Under the pieces are notes generated by a model. That model did not search any database. It worked only from the letters and a program-made list of their open reading frames with translations, and was not told the DNA's origin. The position numbers were made by a program, and so were the translations under genes. DNA of 33,611 bases from Bacteroidaceae bacterium (GTDB lineage Bacteria; Bacteroidota; Bacteroidia; Bacteroidales; Bacteroidaceae), in assembly GCA_017416805.1 (NCBI GenBank), contig JAFQBB010000009.1, forward strand, positions 1-33,611, written 5' to 3'. This document shows, piece after piece, positions 8,319 to 16,289 of the stretch. How positions within the stretch are numbered: the stretch's first letter is position 1; every line of letters begins with the position of its first letter.

Positions 8319-8777
8319 ATGAAACGAGCTATATTTCCCGGGACATTTGATCCCTTTACTACCGGCCATGCCAGCATTGTGAGGCGGGCACTCACCTTCA
8401 TGGATGAGATTATTATTGGTATTGGTGTGAACGAGAAGAAGCGTACTGTATTGCCTACGGAGAAGCGCTTGAAGATGGTGCGTGACTACTATGCCGATGA
8501 ACCTCGTATCCGTGTGGAGGCGTATAGTGACCTTACCATTGACTTTGCCCGTAGGATGGAGGCTTGCTTCATCATCCGTGGTATCCGTTCGGTGAAGGAC
8601 TTCGAGTATGAGGAGAGCATTGCCGACATCAACCGCCAGTTGGCCGGGCTGGAGACTGTCCTGCTCTTCACCGAGCCGGAACTGACCAATATCAGTTCCA
8701 GTGTGGTGCGCGAACTGATGAGCTATGGCAAGGATGTTACACCGTTCTTGCCTGAAGGTATGAAGTTGGAGGACTGA
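8319..8777 (+). CDS. coaD: Phosphopantetheine adenylyltransferase
   Basis: CoaD transfers AMP from ATP to 4'-phosphopantetheine, the next-to-last step of coenzyme A synthesis. At 152 residues it is close to the family's 155-165. The nucleotidyltransferase motif TTGH is at residues 14-17 after the FPGTFDP strand. The C-terminal [13 protein letters not shown] motif that binds ATP is also intact. It lies 88 bp after parE, with the inverted repeat between them. Confidence 0.96.
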   Translation: MKRAIFPGTFDPFTTGHASIVRRALTFMDEIIIGIGVNEKKRTVLPTEKRLKMVRDYYADEPRIRVEAYSDLTIDFARRMEACFIIRGIRSVKDFEYEESIADINRQLAGLETVLLFTEPELTNISSSVVRELMSYGKDVTPFLPEGMKLED

Positions 8778-8879
8778 AGCTACGCTCTTTGGCTCTAAGG
8801 AACTTAAGGACTTTAAAGGCCCTAAGGATTTTAAGGGCACCAAGTTCAAAAAAGCTGCAAGTTCAAGATGTAGGGTTTA

Positions 8880-9004
8880 GGGGAGCAATAGTGTCGTTCA
8901 ATCTCCTTCGGAGCCCCGTCGCACAGGGTACTGTGCTCCCCTCGCTTCGGCACAGAAGCACATTTAGTGCTTCTTTCTGCGAGCCTTGCTACACCTAAGC
9001 GAAG
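8880..9004. repeat. Cluster of nested hairpins between coaD and the S41 protease gene
   Basis: GGGGAGCA (8880-8887) pairs with TGCTCCCC (8934-8941). CTCGC (8941-8945) pairs with GCGAG (8979-8983) around a perfect hairpin, AGAAGCAC (8954-8961) with GTGCTTCT (8967-8974). CGCTTCG near 8943 can also pair with CGAAGCG near 8999. The 283-bp spacer has no gene; its first part (8790-8850) is GGACTTTA-type repeat. Confidence 0.65.
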
Positions 9005-9060
9005 CGTCACTCCTGCCTCCTGCACTTCTAATAAATATAATAAGGTATAAAAGAGAAACG

Positions 9061-10623
9061 ATGAAAAGAATCAATACATTGATAGTCCTCCTCCTGTCCT
9101 TCTGCATGGTGCAGGGACAGAACAATCCTCAGAAGGTTGTCAACACTCCTATGCGTAAGTTGCAATTGGCAGAGTTTGCCATAGCCAACCTCTATGTGGA
9201 TAAGGTGGACGAGGAGAAGTTGGTGGAGGATGCCATCCGTGGCATGTTGGAGAAACTGGACCCTCATTCGGCCTACTCCAATGCCGAGGAGGTGAAGAAG
9301 ATGAACGAGCCTCTGCAGGGCAACTTCGAGGGCATTGGGGTGCAGTTCAATATGGTGGAGGATACACTGTTCATCATACAGCCCATATCGGGAGGTCCTT
9401 CCGAGAAGGTGGGTGTATTGGCTGGCGACCGTATAGTGACGGTCAACGATACTGCCATTGCCGGTGTGAAGATGAGCCGTGAGGAGATTATGCGCCGTCT
9501 GCGTGGTCCGAAGGGTACGACGGTCCGGTTGGGCATTGCGCGTCGGGGATTTGCCGAGTTGCTTGCTTTCGATGTGGTGCGCGACAAGATTCCTTTGCAT
9601 ACGCTGGATGCTGCCTACATGATCCGTAAGGGAATCGGTTATGTGCGTATCAGCAGCTTTGGGGCTACGACTCATGCGGAGTTCCTGGAGGCTGTGGGCA
9701 GATTGAAGAAGCAGAAGATGAAACACCTGATATTGGACCTGCAGGGCAATGGGGGAGGCTACTTGAGTGCAGCTGTTGACATTGCCAATGAGTTCCTTGA
9801 GGCTGGCAATCTGATTGTCTATACCGAAGGTTTGCGACAACCACGGCGCGACTTCAAGGCTATGGGCAAGGGGAGTATGCGCAAGGGGCAGGTTGTGTTG
9901 CTCATTGATGAGTATTCGGCATCGGCTTCCGAGATTGTGAGTGGTGCTATACAGGATTGGGACAGAGGGTTCGTTGTGGGACGTCGCAGTTTTGGTAAGG
10001 GACTGGTACAGCGTCCGCTCGACTTGCCTGACGGTTCTATGATACGTCTTACCACAGCCCGTTACTACACACCTTCCGGGCGTTGCATACAGAAACCATA
10101 CGATGACAAGAAGAAGTATAAGGAGGACTTGAACGAGCGTTTCAAAAAGGGGGAATTCATTCATGCTGACAGCATCCACTTCCCTGACTCGTTGAAGTAC
10201 CAGACACGCAAGTTGGGACGTACGGTCTATGGTGGTGGAGGCATTATGCCTGACTACTTCATTCCCTTGGATACCACCCGTTACAACAAGTATCACCGCG
10301 ACCTCTCTGCCAAGGGATGTATAATCAATGCCAGTCTGAGGTATATTGATGACCACCGTGACGAGTTGGCCTCGCTCTATAAGGACTTTGATACTTATAA
10401 CCTGCGCTTCGAGGTCTCTGCCGAGTTGTTGAAGCAGCTTGTCGAGAGTGGCGAGAAGGAGGGGGTGAAGTATGATGAGGCTCTCTATCAGGAGGCACTG
10501 CCCATGTTGAAGTGCCAGCTGAAGGCTCTCATTGCCCGCGACTTGTGGGAGATGAATGAGTATTTCCGCGTGATGAATGAGACCAACGAGAGTGTCATGA
10601 AGGCAGTCGAGTTGTTGGAGTAG
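9061..10623 (+). CDS. S41 family C-terminal processing serine protease
   Basis: This CtpA/Prc-type periplasmic protease has 520 residues from ATG 9061. That start is preferred over an upstream in-frame one because it gives a clean signal peptide (MKRINTLIVLLLSFCMVQGQ). A PDZ domain spans roughly residues 85-165 (GIGVQFN, then GPSEKVGVLAGDRIV). The catalytic Ser/Lys dyad is Ser288 in the YSASASEI motif and Lys313 in SFGKG, with the usual 25-residue spacing. The domain also carries the LDLQGNGGG strand of the family. Family members trim or degrade exported proteins from their C-termini; the target is unknown. It stands directly after coaD, as commonly seen in Bacteroides. Confidence 0.93.
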   Translation: MKRINTLIVLLLSFCMVQGQNNPQKVVNTPMRKLQLAEFAIANLYVDKVDEEKLVEDAIRGMLEKLDPHSAYSNAEEVKKMNEPLQGNFEGIGVQFNMVEDTLFIIQPISGGPSEKVGVLAGDRIVTVNDTAIAGVKMSREEIMRRLRGPKGTTVRLGIARRGFAELLAFDVVRDKIPLHTLDAAYMIRKGIGYVRISSFGATTHAEFLEAVGRLKKQKMKHLILDLQGNGGGYLSAAVDIANEFLEAGNLIVYTEGLRQPRRDFKAMGKGSMRKGQVVLLIDEYSASASEIVSGAIQDWDRGFVVGRRSFGKGLVQRPLDLPDGSMIRLTTARYYTPSGRCIQKPYDDKKKYKEDLNERFKKGEFIHADSIHFPDSLKYQTRKLGRTVYGGGGIMPDYFIPLDTTRYNKYHRDLSAKGCIINASLRYIDDHRDELASLYKDFDTYNLRFEVSAELLKQLVESGEKEGVKYDEALYQEALPMLKCQLKALIARDLWEMNEYFRVMNETNESVMKAVELLE

Positions 10624-10694
10624 GGCTTCCTGCCTACTCCTCCATCTTGCGAAGTGGGTGGCAGATACCAGATTAGTATAGATATCTTATAGGA

Positions 10695-10837
10695 GGGTGT
10701 CAAAAATGCCACCATTTAATTCTTCATCCGCAGATGACGCAGATGACGCAGATAAATTATAACCTATCGGGTATAATAGGAAGGAATAATCTGCGTCATC
10801 TGCGCAATCTGCGGATGAAAAGTGAATTATGACACAG
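10695..10837 (+). repeat. E2 palindromic element, copy 2
   Basis: Two arms of about 31 bp (centred near 10740 and 10800) pair at about 29 of 31 positions around a TTATAACC-TATC-GGGTATAA core. The ends are TGTCAAAAATG (10698) and TTATGACACAG (to 10837). The element fills most of the spacer between the protease and prfB and stops about 30 bp before the prfB promoter. Confidence 0.88.
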
Positions 10838-10867
10838 TCCCCTTCGTTGTCAGGGGGGAGAGATTCT

Positions 10868-10898
10868 TTTGTCGTATCAAAAAAAATATCTACCTTTG
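10868..10898 (+). promoter_or_regulatory. prfB promoter
   Basis: TTTG at 10868-10871, 19 bp of spacing and TACCTTTG at 10891-10898 match the Bacteroides promoter. Initiation near 10905 leaves a leader of about 17 bp before ATG 10922. Confidence 0.85.
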
Positions 10899-10921
10899 CA
10901 CCTTGAAATGAAAATAGAGCA

Positions 10922-12037
10922 ATGATAACAATTGAACAACTGAAAGACGTAAAGACGCGAACCGAGGCTTTGAACCGCTATCTCGACATTGATGCCAAAG
11001 TGATACAGGTGGAGGAAGAACAACTCCGCACACAGGCTCCCGGATTTTGGGATGATGCCAAGAAGGCTGAGGCTCAGATGAAAAAAGTGAAGGGGCTGCA
11101 GGCTTGGATTGATGGCTACAAAGAGGTGAAAACTCTGACCGATGAACTGGAGTTGGCTTTCGACTTCTGCAAGGATGAACTGGTGACCGAAGAAGAGGTG
11201 GATGAGGCATATGCCAAGGCTGTTGAAGCAGTTGAGGCATTGGAACTGAAGAACATGCTTCGCCAAGAGGCAGACCAAATGGATTGTGTGCTGAAAATTA
11301 ACTCAGGTGCCGGAGGTACCGAAGCGCAGGATTGGGCCAGTATGCTGATGCGTATGTATATGCGCTACGCTGAGCAGAATGGCTATAAACTGGCTATCAG
11401 TAACTTGCAAGATGGTGACGAAGCCGGCATCAAGACGGTGACGATGGAGATTCAAGGCCCTTATGCTTACGGATACTTGAAGGGTGAAAACGGTGTGCAC
11501 CGTCTGGTGCGCGTCAGCCCTTACAATGCACAGGGAAAACGTATGACATCATTTGCTTCGGTCTTTGTCACTCCGCTTGTTGACGACTCTATCGAGGTGG
11601 TGGTCGAGACGGCCCGTATCTCGTGGGATACTTTCCGCTCGGGTGGTGCCGGAGGTCAGAATGTGAACAAGGTGGAGTCAGGTGTTCGTCTCCGTTATCA
11701 GTATAAAGACCCTTATACGGGTGAGGAAGAGGAAATCCTCATTGAAAACACCGAGACACGCGACCAACCTAAGAACAAAGAGAATGCGATGCGCCAATTG
11801 CGTTCAATCCTATACAACAAGGAGTTGGAGCACCGTATGGCCGAACAGGCTAAGGTTGAGGCTGGCAAGATGAAGATTGAGTGGGGCTCACAAATCCGTT
11901 CTTACGTTTTCGATGACCGTCGTGTGAAAGATCATCGTACCAATTGGCAGACAAGTGATGTCGGTGGTGTGATGGATGGTAAGATTGATGGCTTCATCAA
12001 AGCCTACCTGATGGAATTTGCCGGAGAGGGAGAGTAA
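10922..12037 (+). CDS. prfB: Peptide chain release factor 2
   Basis: RF2 recognises UAA and UGA stop codons and triggers peptide release on the ribosome. It has 371 residues in one uninterrupted frame. The programmed +1 frameshift of many bacteria (in-frame UGA near codon 26) is absent: the matching place reads NRYLDIDA straight through. The catalytic GGQ is at residues 244-246 (SGGAGGQNVNKVESG). The stop-codon-recognition tripeptide, usually SPF in RF2, reads SPY at 199-201. It has its own promoter and is followed by a small membrane protein and a CYTH gene. Confidence 0.96.
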   Translation: MITIEQLKDVKTRTEALNRYLDIDAKVIQVEEEQLRTQAPGFWDDAKKAEAQMKKVKGLQAWIDGYKEVKTLTDELELAFDFCKDELVTEEEVDEAYAKAVEAVEALELKNMLRQEADQMDCVLKINSGAGGTEAQDWASMLMRMYMRYAEQNGYKLAISNLQDGDEAGIKTVTMEIQGPYAYGYLKGENGVHRLVRVSPYNAQGKRMTSFASVFVTPLVDDSIEVVVETARISWDTFRSGGAGGQNVNKVESGVRLRYQYKDPYTGEEEEILIENTETRDQPKNKENAMRQLRSILYNKELEHRMAEQAKVEAGKMKIEWGSQIRSYVFDDRRVKDHRTNWQTSDVGGVMDGKIDGFIKAYLMEFAGEGE

Positions 12038-12126
12038 CTTCCCGCTAAGAACTCTATGGTTCTAAGGTCTTTAAGGACTTTAGAGATTCAGAAAACCTGA
12101 AACATTAACTTAAAAATATCACAATC

Positions 12127-12267
12127 ATGGGAAAAAACAGACAAATGCAGCGTCAAGAGCGTCGTGCGCATCGCGAAGAAGAACAGGCGCAGAAGGTTAT
12201 GAAATGGATGTTCATCGGATTAGGAATATTGGCCTTGGTCGGTATTGCTTGGGCATCATTTTTGTAA
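12127..12267 (+). CDS. 46-residue single-pass membrane protein of unknown function
   Basis: This small frame begins MGKNRQMQRQERRAHREEEQ, a strongly basic then acidic cytoplasmic head, and continues into one transmembrane helix (MFIGLGILALVGIAWASFL). ATG 12127 and TAA 12265-12267 are clear. The CYTH gene starts only 3 bp after its stop, which suggests co-transcription. Positively charged head plus a single helix suggests an inner-membrane protein with its N-terminus inside. No function is known. Confidence 0.72.
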   Translation: MGKNRQMQRQERRAHREEEQAQKVMKWMFIGLGILALVGIAWASFL

Positions 12268-12270
12268 TTT

Positions 12271-12747
12271 ATGTCTCAAGAGATTGAACGAAAATTTCTG
12301 GTGGAGGATGACAGCTATCGGATGATGGCATCATCCTCCAGCCGTATAGCGCAAGGTTATATTTGTCGCACGAGTGGACGGACAGTTCGTGTACGTATTC
12401 GTGGCGACAAGGGGTTCCTTACCATTAAAGGCCCCTCGGCAGATGGGGGATTGAGCCGCTATGAGTGGGAACATGAAATACCTGTTCAGGAGGCAGAGGA
12501 GTTGATGCTCCTTTGCGATGGAGGAATCATTGATAAGGTCCGTTATATGGTGCCCATAGGTCATCATACTTTTGAGGTTGATGAGTTCGCTGGTGATAAT
12601 GAGGGACTTGTGATAGCAGAAGTTGAGTTGGAGTCTGTTGATGAGGATTTTGATAGACCTTCCTTCTTGGGACAGGAAGTGACCGGAGACCGTCGTTATT
12701 ATAACTCCTGTCTGGTATCACATCCGTTTAAAGATTGGAAGAAGTAG
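12271..12747 (+). CDS. CYTH domain (triphosphate tunnel metalloenzyme) protein
   Basis: This 158-residue protein carries the ExExK signature of the CYTH/TTM superfamily (EIERKFLV, residues 4-11). Alternating basic and acidic strands follow, as expected for a tunnel that binds triphosphates and metal (VRVRIRGDKGFLTIK, then VIAEVELES). Related bacterial proteins hydrolyse inorganic triphosphate or thiamine triphosphate; the substrate here is unknown. It is probably in one transcript with the small membrane protein upstream. Its stop lies 2 bp from the stop of the convergent VanZ-family gene. Confidence 0.9.
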   Translation: MSQEIERKFLVEDDSYRMMASSSSRIAQGYICRTSGRTVRVRIRGDKGFLTIKGPSADGGLSRYEWEHEIPVQEAEELMLLCDGGIIDKVRYMVPIGHHTFEVDEFAGDNEGLVIAEVELESVDEDFDRPSFLGQEVTGDRRYYNSCLVSHPFKDWKK

Positions 12748-12749
12748 GC

Positions 12750-13136
12750 TCAGTTTTTTTGTTTCATCCATCGTGGAAAAACAAGATATCCCAATAGGGC
12801 GGCTAAAATGACTCCTATGCTGTTGGCTATCATGTCGGCCCAGTCACCGCTACGGTTTACGGTAGCATATTCCTGTAGTAATTCCATCGCCCCACTGAGC
12901 AATAAAGGTAATAGGATTGCTCCTACAAATGTCCGCCATGGATTTATGGCTTGGTGTATGCGCAGGTATTCTATCCAAAGTATGAGACATAATCCTCCAT
13001 ACATGCAGACATGAGTCCATTTGTCAATATAAGGGACATCTCCTAATGGCGGATTTTCCAACGGATAGAGGGATAAGACAATGATAATTGCAACGAGGAG
13101 CAAAGACCATTTGTAATGTTTTAAATAACGTTTCAT
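12750..13136 (-). CDS. VanZ family membrane protein
   Basis: This 128-residue protein has four predicted transmembrane segments. VanZ-family hallmarks are IDKWTHVCMYGGL near residue 38 and ELLQEYATVNRSGDWADMIANSIG near residue 88. VanZ confers low teicoplanin resistance in enterococci, but most family members have no assigned role and no resistance is implied here. It is convergent with the CYTH gene. On the minus strand TACTTTTG (13162-13169) could be its -7 element. Confidence 0.88.
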   Translation of the reverse strand: MKRYLKHYKWSLLLVAIIIVLSLYPLENPPLGDVPYIDKWTHVCMYGGLCLILWIEYLRIHQAINPWRTFVGAILLPLLLSGAMELLQEYATVNRSGDWADMIANSIGVILAALLGYLVFPRWMKQKN

Positions 13137-13161
13137 GAATAGAATAGATGCTAATCGGGTG

Positions 13162-13189
13162 CAAAAGTAGGAAAACTTTTGTATTTTTG
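13162..13189. promoter_or_regulatory. Divergent -7 elements between the VanZ-family and NSS transporter genes
   Basis: TACTTTTG on the minus strand (13162-13169) faces the VanZ-family gene, and TATTTTTG on the plus strand (13182-13189) faces the transporter. Neither has a good TTTG at the expected -33 position, so both calls are tentative. Confidence 0.45.
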
Positions 13190-13210
13190 CGGCATCAAAA
13201 TAATAATTTG

Positions 13211-13404
13211 AGGTGGGTTCTATAAATTCGCTTTGTCGGAAAATCGAGGTTTAGCCGAGATATTTTTGTCAGTCGTAGAGGAAGTGTAGCGGGCTACACG
13301 ACCGATACGAGTGGCAAAAAGAGCCGGATAAAGCCGATTTGGCGGCAAAAAGATTAAAGCACTCACCATCGTTAATAATCTGTGGGAATTTATAGAACCC
13401 ACCT
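13211..13404 (+). repeat. E1 inverted-repeat element, copy B (194 bp)
   Basis: The 18-bp terminal inverted repeats lie at 13211-13228 and 13387-13404, and TG flanks both sides (13209-13210, 13405-13406). The interior is an imperfect palindrome centred on GTGTAGC-GG-GCTACAC (13284-13299). It lies downstream of the tentative transporter promoter, within its long leader. Confidence 0.9.
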
Positions 13405-13438
13405 TGAGTTTTGCATGTAGATTTATCATGCAGCCTCT

Positions 13439-13525
13439 GTGTCATCCTGAGCTTGTCGAAGGATCTCATAGTGTAGTAAATGGTCAGTAAACCTCTGAGA
13501 CCCTTCGATAAACTCAGGGTGACAC
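13439..13525. repeat. Inverted repeat of the TCATCCTGAGCTTGTCGAAG type
   Basis: The left arm 13439-13468 (starting GTGTCATCCTGAGC) pairs with 13496-13525 at about 26 of 30 positions around a 27-base centre. It lies between E1 copy B and the transporter start. Confidence 0.8.
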
Positions 13526-13556
13526 TGGCCGTCTTTCTCAATAAAAGAATAAGATT

Positions 13557-14924
13557 ATGAAAACAAATCAAGAACGAGTGAACTTCGGTAGCAAGATAGG
13601 TGCCATCTTGGCGGCGGCAGGTTCGGCCGTAGGGCTTGGCAATATCTGGCGTTTCCCTTATGAGACAGGAAATCATGGCGGTGCAGCCTTTATTCTCATC
13701 TATCTGTGTTGTGTGTTTTTTATGGGCCTTCCCATTATGATTGCCGAGTTCTCAATTGGTCGTCATTCGCGTGCCAATACGGCAGGGGCTTATAAAGTGC
13801 TTGCTCCCGGTTCTCCGTGGCGCGGATTGGGCTATATGGGCGTGTTGGCCGGATTCCTCATTCTCAGCTACTATTCGGTAGTGGCTGGTTGGACATTGGA
13901 ATATACCTGGCAAGCTGTCAACAATGGCTTCGCAGGGATGAATGCTGATGGATATACCCAGTTCTTTGCCGAGTTCTCGGCCAATCCATGGCGTTCCCTT
14001 TTGTGGATGGTGGCCTTTATGCTGATGACACATTGGGTCATTATCATGGGAGTGAAGAAAGGTATTGAGAAATCAGCGAAAATTATGATGCCCATGCTCT
14101 TTGTCCTCATCCTCGTATTGGCCGTTTGTTCGGTGATGCTTCCGGGTGCAGAGAAGGGGTTGGAATTCTTATTGAAACCTGATTTCAGTAAAGTCACCCC
14201 CGATGTTTTTCTTGGAGCTATGGGGCAGGCGTTCTTCTCACTTAGTTTAGGTTTGGGTTGTCTTTCCACCTATGCCTCTTATTTCGGGAAGGATACAAAC
14301 CTTTCCAAGACGGCACTGAGCGTGGGTATCATTGACACTCTGATAGCTATCACTGCAGGCCTTATCATTTTCCCTGCAGCCTTCAGTGTCGGTGTTTCTC
14401 CTGATGCTGGTCCTTCCTTGCTTTTTATCACCTTGCCCAATGTCTTTCAGATGGCATTCGGTAATGTGCCTTTCTTGGCTTATATCTTCTCGGTGATGTT
14501 TTATGTCTTGTTGGCCTTAGCCGCTTTTACCTCCACAATTTCCATGCATGAAGTAGTCACTGCTTTTGTTCATGAGGATTGGAAATTGTCGCGTACAAAA
14601 GCTGCTTGGTGTGTGACAATTTTCTGTACCTTGTTGGGCGTTTTCTCTGCTTTGTCGTTTGGCGTGTTGGCAGATATGAAGATTCTTGGCCTTACTTTCT
14701 TTGACTTCCTCGACACATTGACTTCCAAAATTATGCTCCCCTTGGGTGGAATGCTTATATCTGTCTTCACAGGTTGGTATCTGGACAAGCGCATCGTGTG
14801 GGAGGAGATATCAAACAATGGTAGCCTGAAAGTACCTTTCTTTAAAATCTATATCTTTATTTTGAAGTACTTGGCACCTGTCGCTATCGGATTGATATTT
14901 GTGAATGAATTGGGATTGTGGTGA
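13557..14924 (+). CDS. Sodium-dependent transporter (NSS/SNF family)
   Basis: This 455-residue inner-membrane symporter belongs to the neurotransmitter:sodium symporter family, whose bacterial members usually import amino acids with Na+. The unwound first helix that binds Na+ and substrate is clear (GSAVGLGNIWRFPY, residues 23-36), followed by NHGGAAFILIY. About eleven hydrophobic segments are visible, typical of bacterial members. It follows a 420-bp leader or spacer holding E1 copy B and a separate inverted repeat. The helix-hairpin-helix gene starts 15 bp after its stop. The substrate is not known. Confidence 0.94.
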   Translation: MKTNQERVNFGSKIGAILAAAGSAVGLGNIWRFPYETGNHGGAAFILIYLCCVFFMGLPIMIAEFSIGRHSRANTAGAYKVLAPGSPWRGLGYMGVLAGFLILSYYSVVAGWTLEYTWQAVNNGFAGMNADGYTQFFAEFSANPWRSLLWMVAFMLMTHWVIIMGVKKGIEKSAKIMMPMLFVLILVLAVCSVMLPGAEKGLEFLLKPDFSKVTPDVFLGAMGQAFFSLSLGLGCLSTYASYFGKDTNLSKTALSVGIIDTLIAITAGLIIFPAAFSVGVSPDAGPSLLFITLPNVFQMAFGNVPFLAYIFSVMFYVLLALAAFTSTISMHEVVTAFVHEDWKLSRTKAAWCVTIFCTLLGVFSALSFGVLADMKILGLTFFDFLDTLTSKIMLPLGGMLISVFTGWYLDKRIVWEEISNNGSLKVPFFKIYIFILKYLAPVAIGLIFVNELGLW

Positions 14925-14939
14925 TGTCATACGGATTGG

Positions 14940-15662
14940 ATGTTTAAGGACTTTTTTTACTTCTCAAGGGGTGACCGTAGGGCAATTCTGATTTTGTCGG
15001 CTTTGTTGTTGATTGGGATTTTCTGCTTGTGGCATTCCTCTCAACGGCCAATGCAAGAGGAGAATTTTGTGGTTGCAGATACTGCTGTTTTGCAAACCGT
15101 TGAAGATTCTTTACATATCGCTTACGAGAGGAAAAAGAGAAATTTTGATGCCCCATCTATAGATAAAAGTAAAAGAATCAGCATAAATTCTCCTCGTGCG
15201 ACTACGGATGTCAGGAAAGGAAGCATCAAAGCTGCTCCTTCTTGGCGTGATGAAAGGGTGCGTAAGTTTCGATCTGATACTCTGCTTGATTTGAATACAG
15301 TCGATACTCTATTGTTGAAACGTGTGCCTGGCATTGGCTCGTGGCGTGCACGTCGTATCGTACAGTTTCGTGATTATTTGGGAGGATATAGTCGGGTTGG
15401 TCAGTTGTTGGAAATAGACGGAATGCCTGACTCCGTACTCCGCTGGTTTGTTATTCATACTCCGGTTTATAAAAGGCTGAACCTTAATCTCGCCACAGTC
15501 GATGAAATGGCCGCTCATCCCTATCTCACTTACAGGCAGGCTCGTGTTATTCTCCGCCATAAAAAGAAACATGGTCCTTTACGTTCGCTTAACCAACTCT
15601 CTCTTTACAGAGAATTCTCAAAGGATACATTGGAATGGTTGGAGCCATACGTCATTTTTTGA
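14940..15662 (+). CDS. Membrane-anchored helix-hairpin-helix protein (ComEA-like)
   Basis: This 240-residue protein has a short N-terminal head, one transmembrane helix (residues 14-32, AILILSALLLIGIFCLWH) and a basic linker. Two helix-hairpin-helix units follow: LDLNTVDTLLLKRVPGIGSWRARRIV, with the typical PGIG turn, and NLNLATVDEMAAHPYLTYRQA. ComEA proteins bind incoming DNA outside the inner membrane; membership of the fold is clear but a DNA-uptake role is only possible. It is close behind the transporter and likely co-transcribed. The E1-C composite starts 10 bp after its stop. Confidence 0.82.
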   Translation: MFKDFFYFSRGDRRAILILSALLLIGIFCLWHSSQRPMQEENFVVADTAVLQTVEDSLHIAYERKKRNFDAPSIDKSKRISINSPRATTDVRKGSIKAAPSWRDERVRKFRSDTLLDLNTVDTLLLKRVPGIGSWRARRIVQFRDYLGGYSRVGQLLEIDGMPDSVLRWFVIHTPVYKRLNLNLATVDEMAAHPYLTYRQARVILRHKKKHGPLRSLNQLSLYREFSKDTLEWLEPYVIF

Positions 15663-15961
15663 AATGAGTTAAGGTGGGTTCTATAAATTCGCTTTATTCG
15701 CCATCGCTCATCGAAAACCTCTTTTGATTCTTTCATTAAGGTATGGTGTCGGAAAATCGAGGTTTAGCCGAGATATTTTTGTCAGTCGTAGAGGAAGTGT
15801 AGCGGGCTACACGACCGATACGAGTGGCAAAAAGAGCCGGATAAAGCCGATTTATTCGCTATCGCTCATCGAAAACCTTTTTTTGATTCATTCATTAAGG
15901 TGTATGGTGGCGGCAAAAAGATTAAAGTACTCACCATCGTTAATAATCTGTGGGAATGGGG

Positions 15962-16104
15962 CTGTGTCAAAAATGCCACCATTTAATTCTTTATCCGCAG
16001 ATTGCGCAGATGACGCAGATAAATTATAACCTATAGGGTATAATAGGAAAGAATAATCTGCGTCATCTGCGCAATCTGCGGATGAAAAGTGAATTATGAC
16101 ACAG
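15962..16104 (+). repeat. E2 palindromic element, copy 3
   Basis: This is the most complete copy, from CTGTGTCA (15962) to TGACACAG (16097-16104), so the ends are perfect 8-bp inverted repeats. The interior matches copy 2 almost base for base. It is inserted where the right end of E1-C should continue. Confidence 0.9.
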
Positions 16105-16128
16105 TCTCATTAGTTTCTATGTTTATTC

Positions 16129-16282
16129 AGGTTGGTTCTCTGCTTGGATGCTTTGCTTGTCTTTTTGGCCTTTTTCTTCTTATTTTCTTGATACGTAGCC
16201 CGCTACGCATCTTCGCAGATAAGAAGAAAAAATCTCAAAAATCCGAAGCAAATCCTCTCAAGCGAATTTATAGAACCCATCT
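16129..16282 (-). repeat. E1-related hairpin element (E1')
   Basis: This 154-bp element has ends AGGTTGGTTCT (16129) and TATAGAACCCATCT (to 16282). Its two T/A-rich arms pair around CGTAGC-CC-GCTACG (16194-16207), so the central GTAGC/GCTAC hairpin is shared with E1 while most of the arm sequence differs. Confidence 0.72.
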
Positions 16283-16289
16283 TAAACTT

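Larger units (their letters stand above)
15672..16282. repeat. Composite E1 element, copy C, with nested insertions
   Basis: The outer ends are E1 terminal repeats at 15672-15689 and 16265-16282, and TA flanks both sides. The E1 body is recognisable to about 15957, where its right end breaks off in TGTGGGAAT. Two related inserts of 52 bp (15696-15747) and 55 bp (15854-15908), each starting ATTCGC and ending TATGGT, sit at matching places in the two arms. An E2 element (15962-16104) and a reversed E1-like hairpin (16129-16282) follow. No gene lies in the whole 627-bp spacer. Confidence 0.85.

Noticed and set aside
9028-10356. Open frame of 442 codons on the minus strand
   Set aside because: It is antisense to the S41 protease gene, which has a signal peptide and a complete catalytic dyad.
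12750-13136. Glycopeptide resistance gene reading of the VanZ-family protein
   Set aside because: Only the VanZ fold is supported, no other van gene is nearby, and most family members are unrelated to resistance.
15724-16029. Plus-strand frame with RGSVAGYTTDTSGKKSR
   Set aside because: It runs through E1-C, an insert and part of E2. The same peptide occurs in the other E1 copies but is broken by stops, so it reflects repeat sequence and not a gene.
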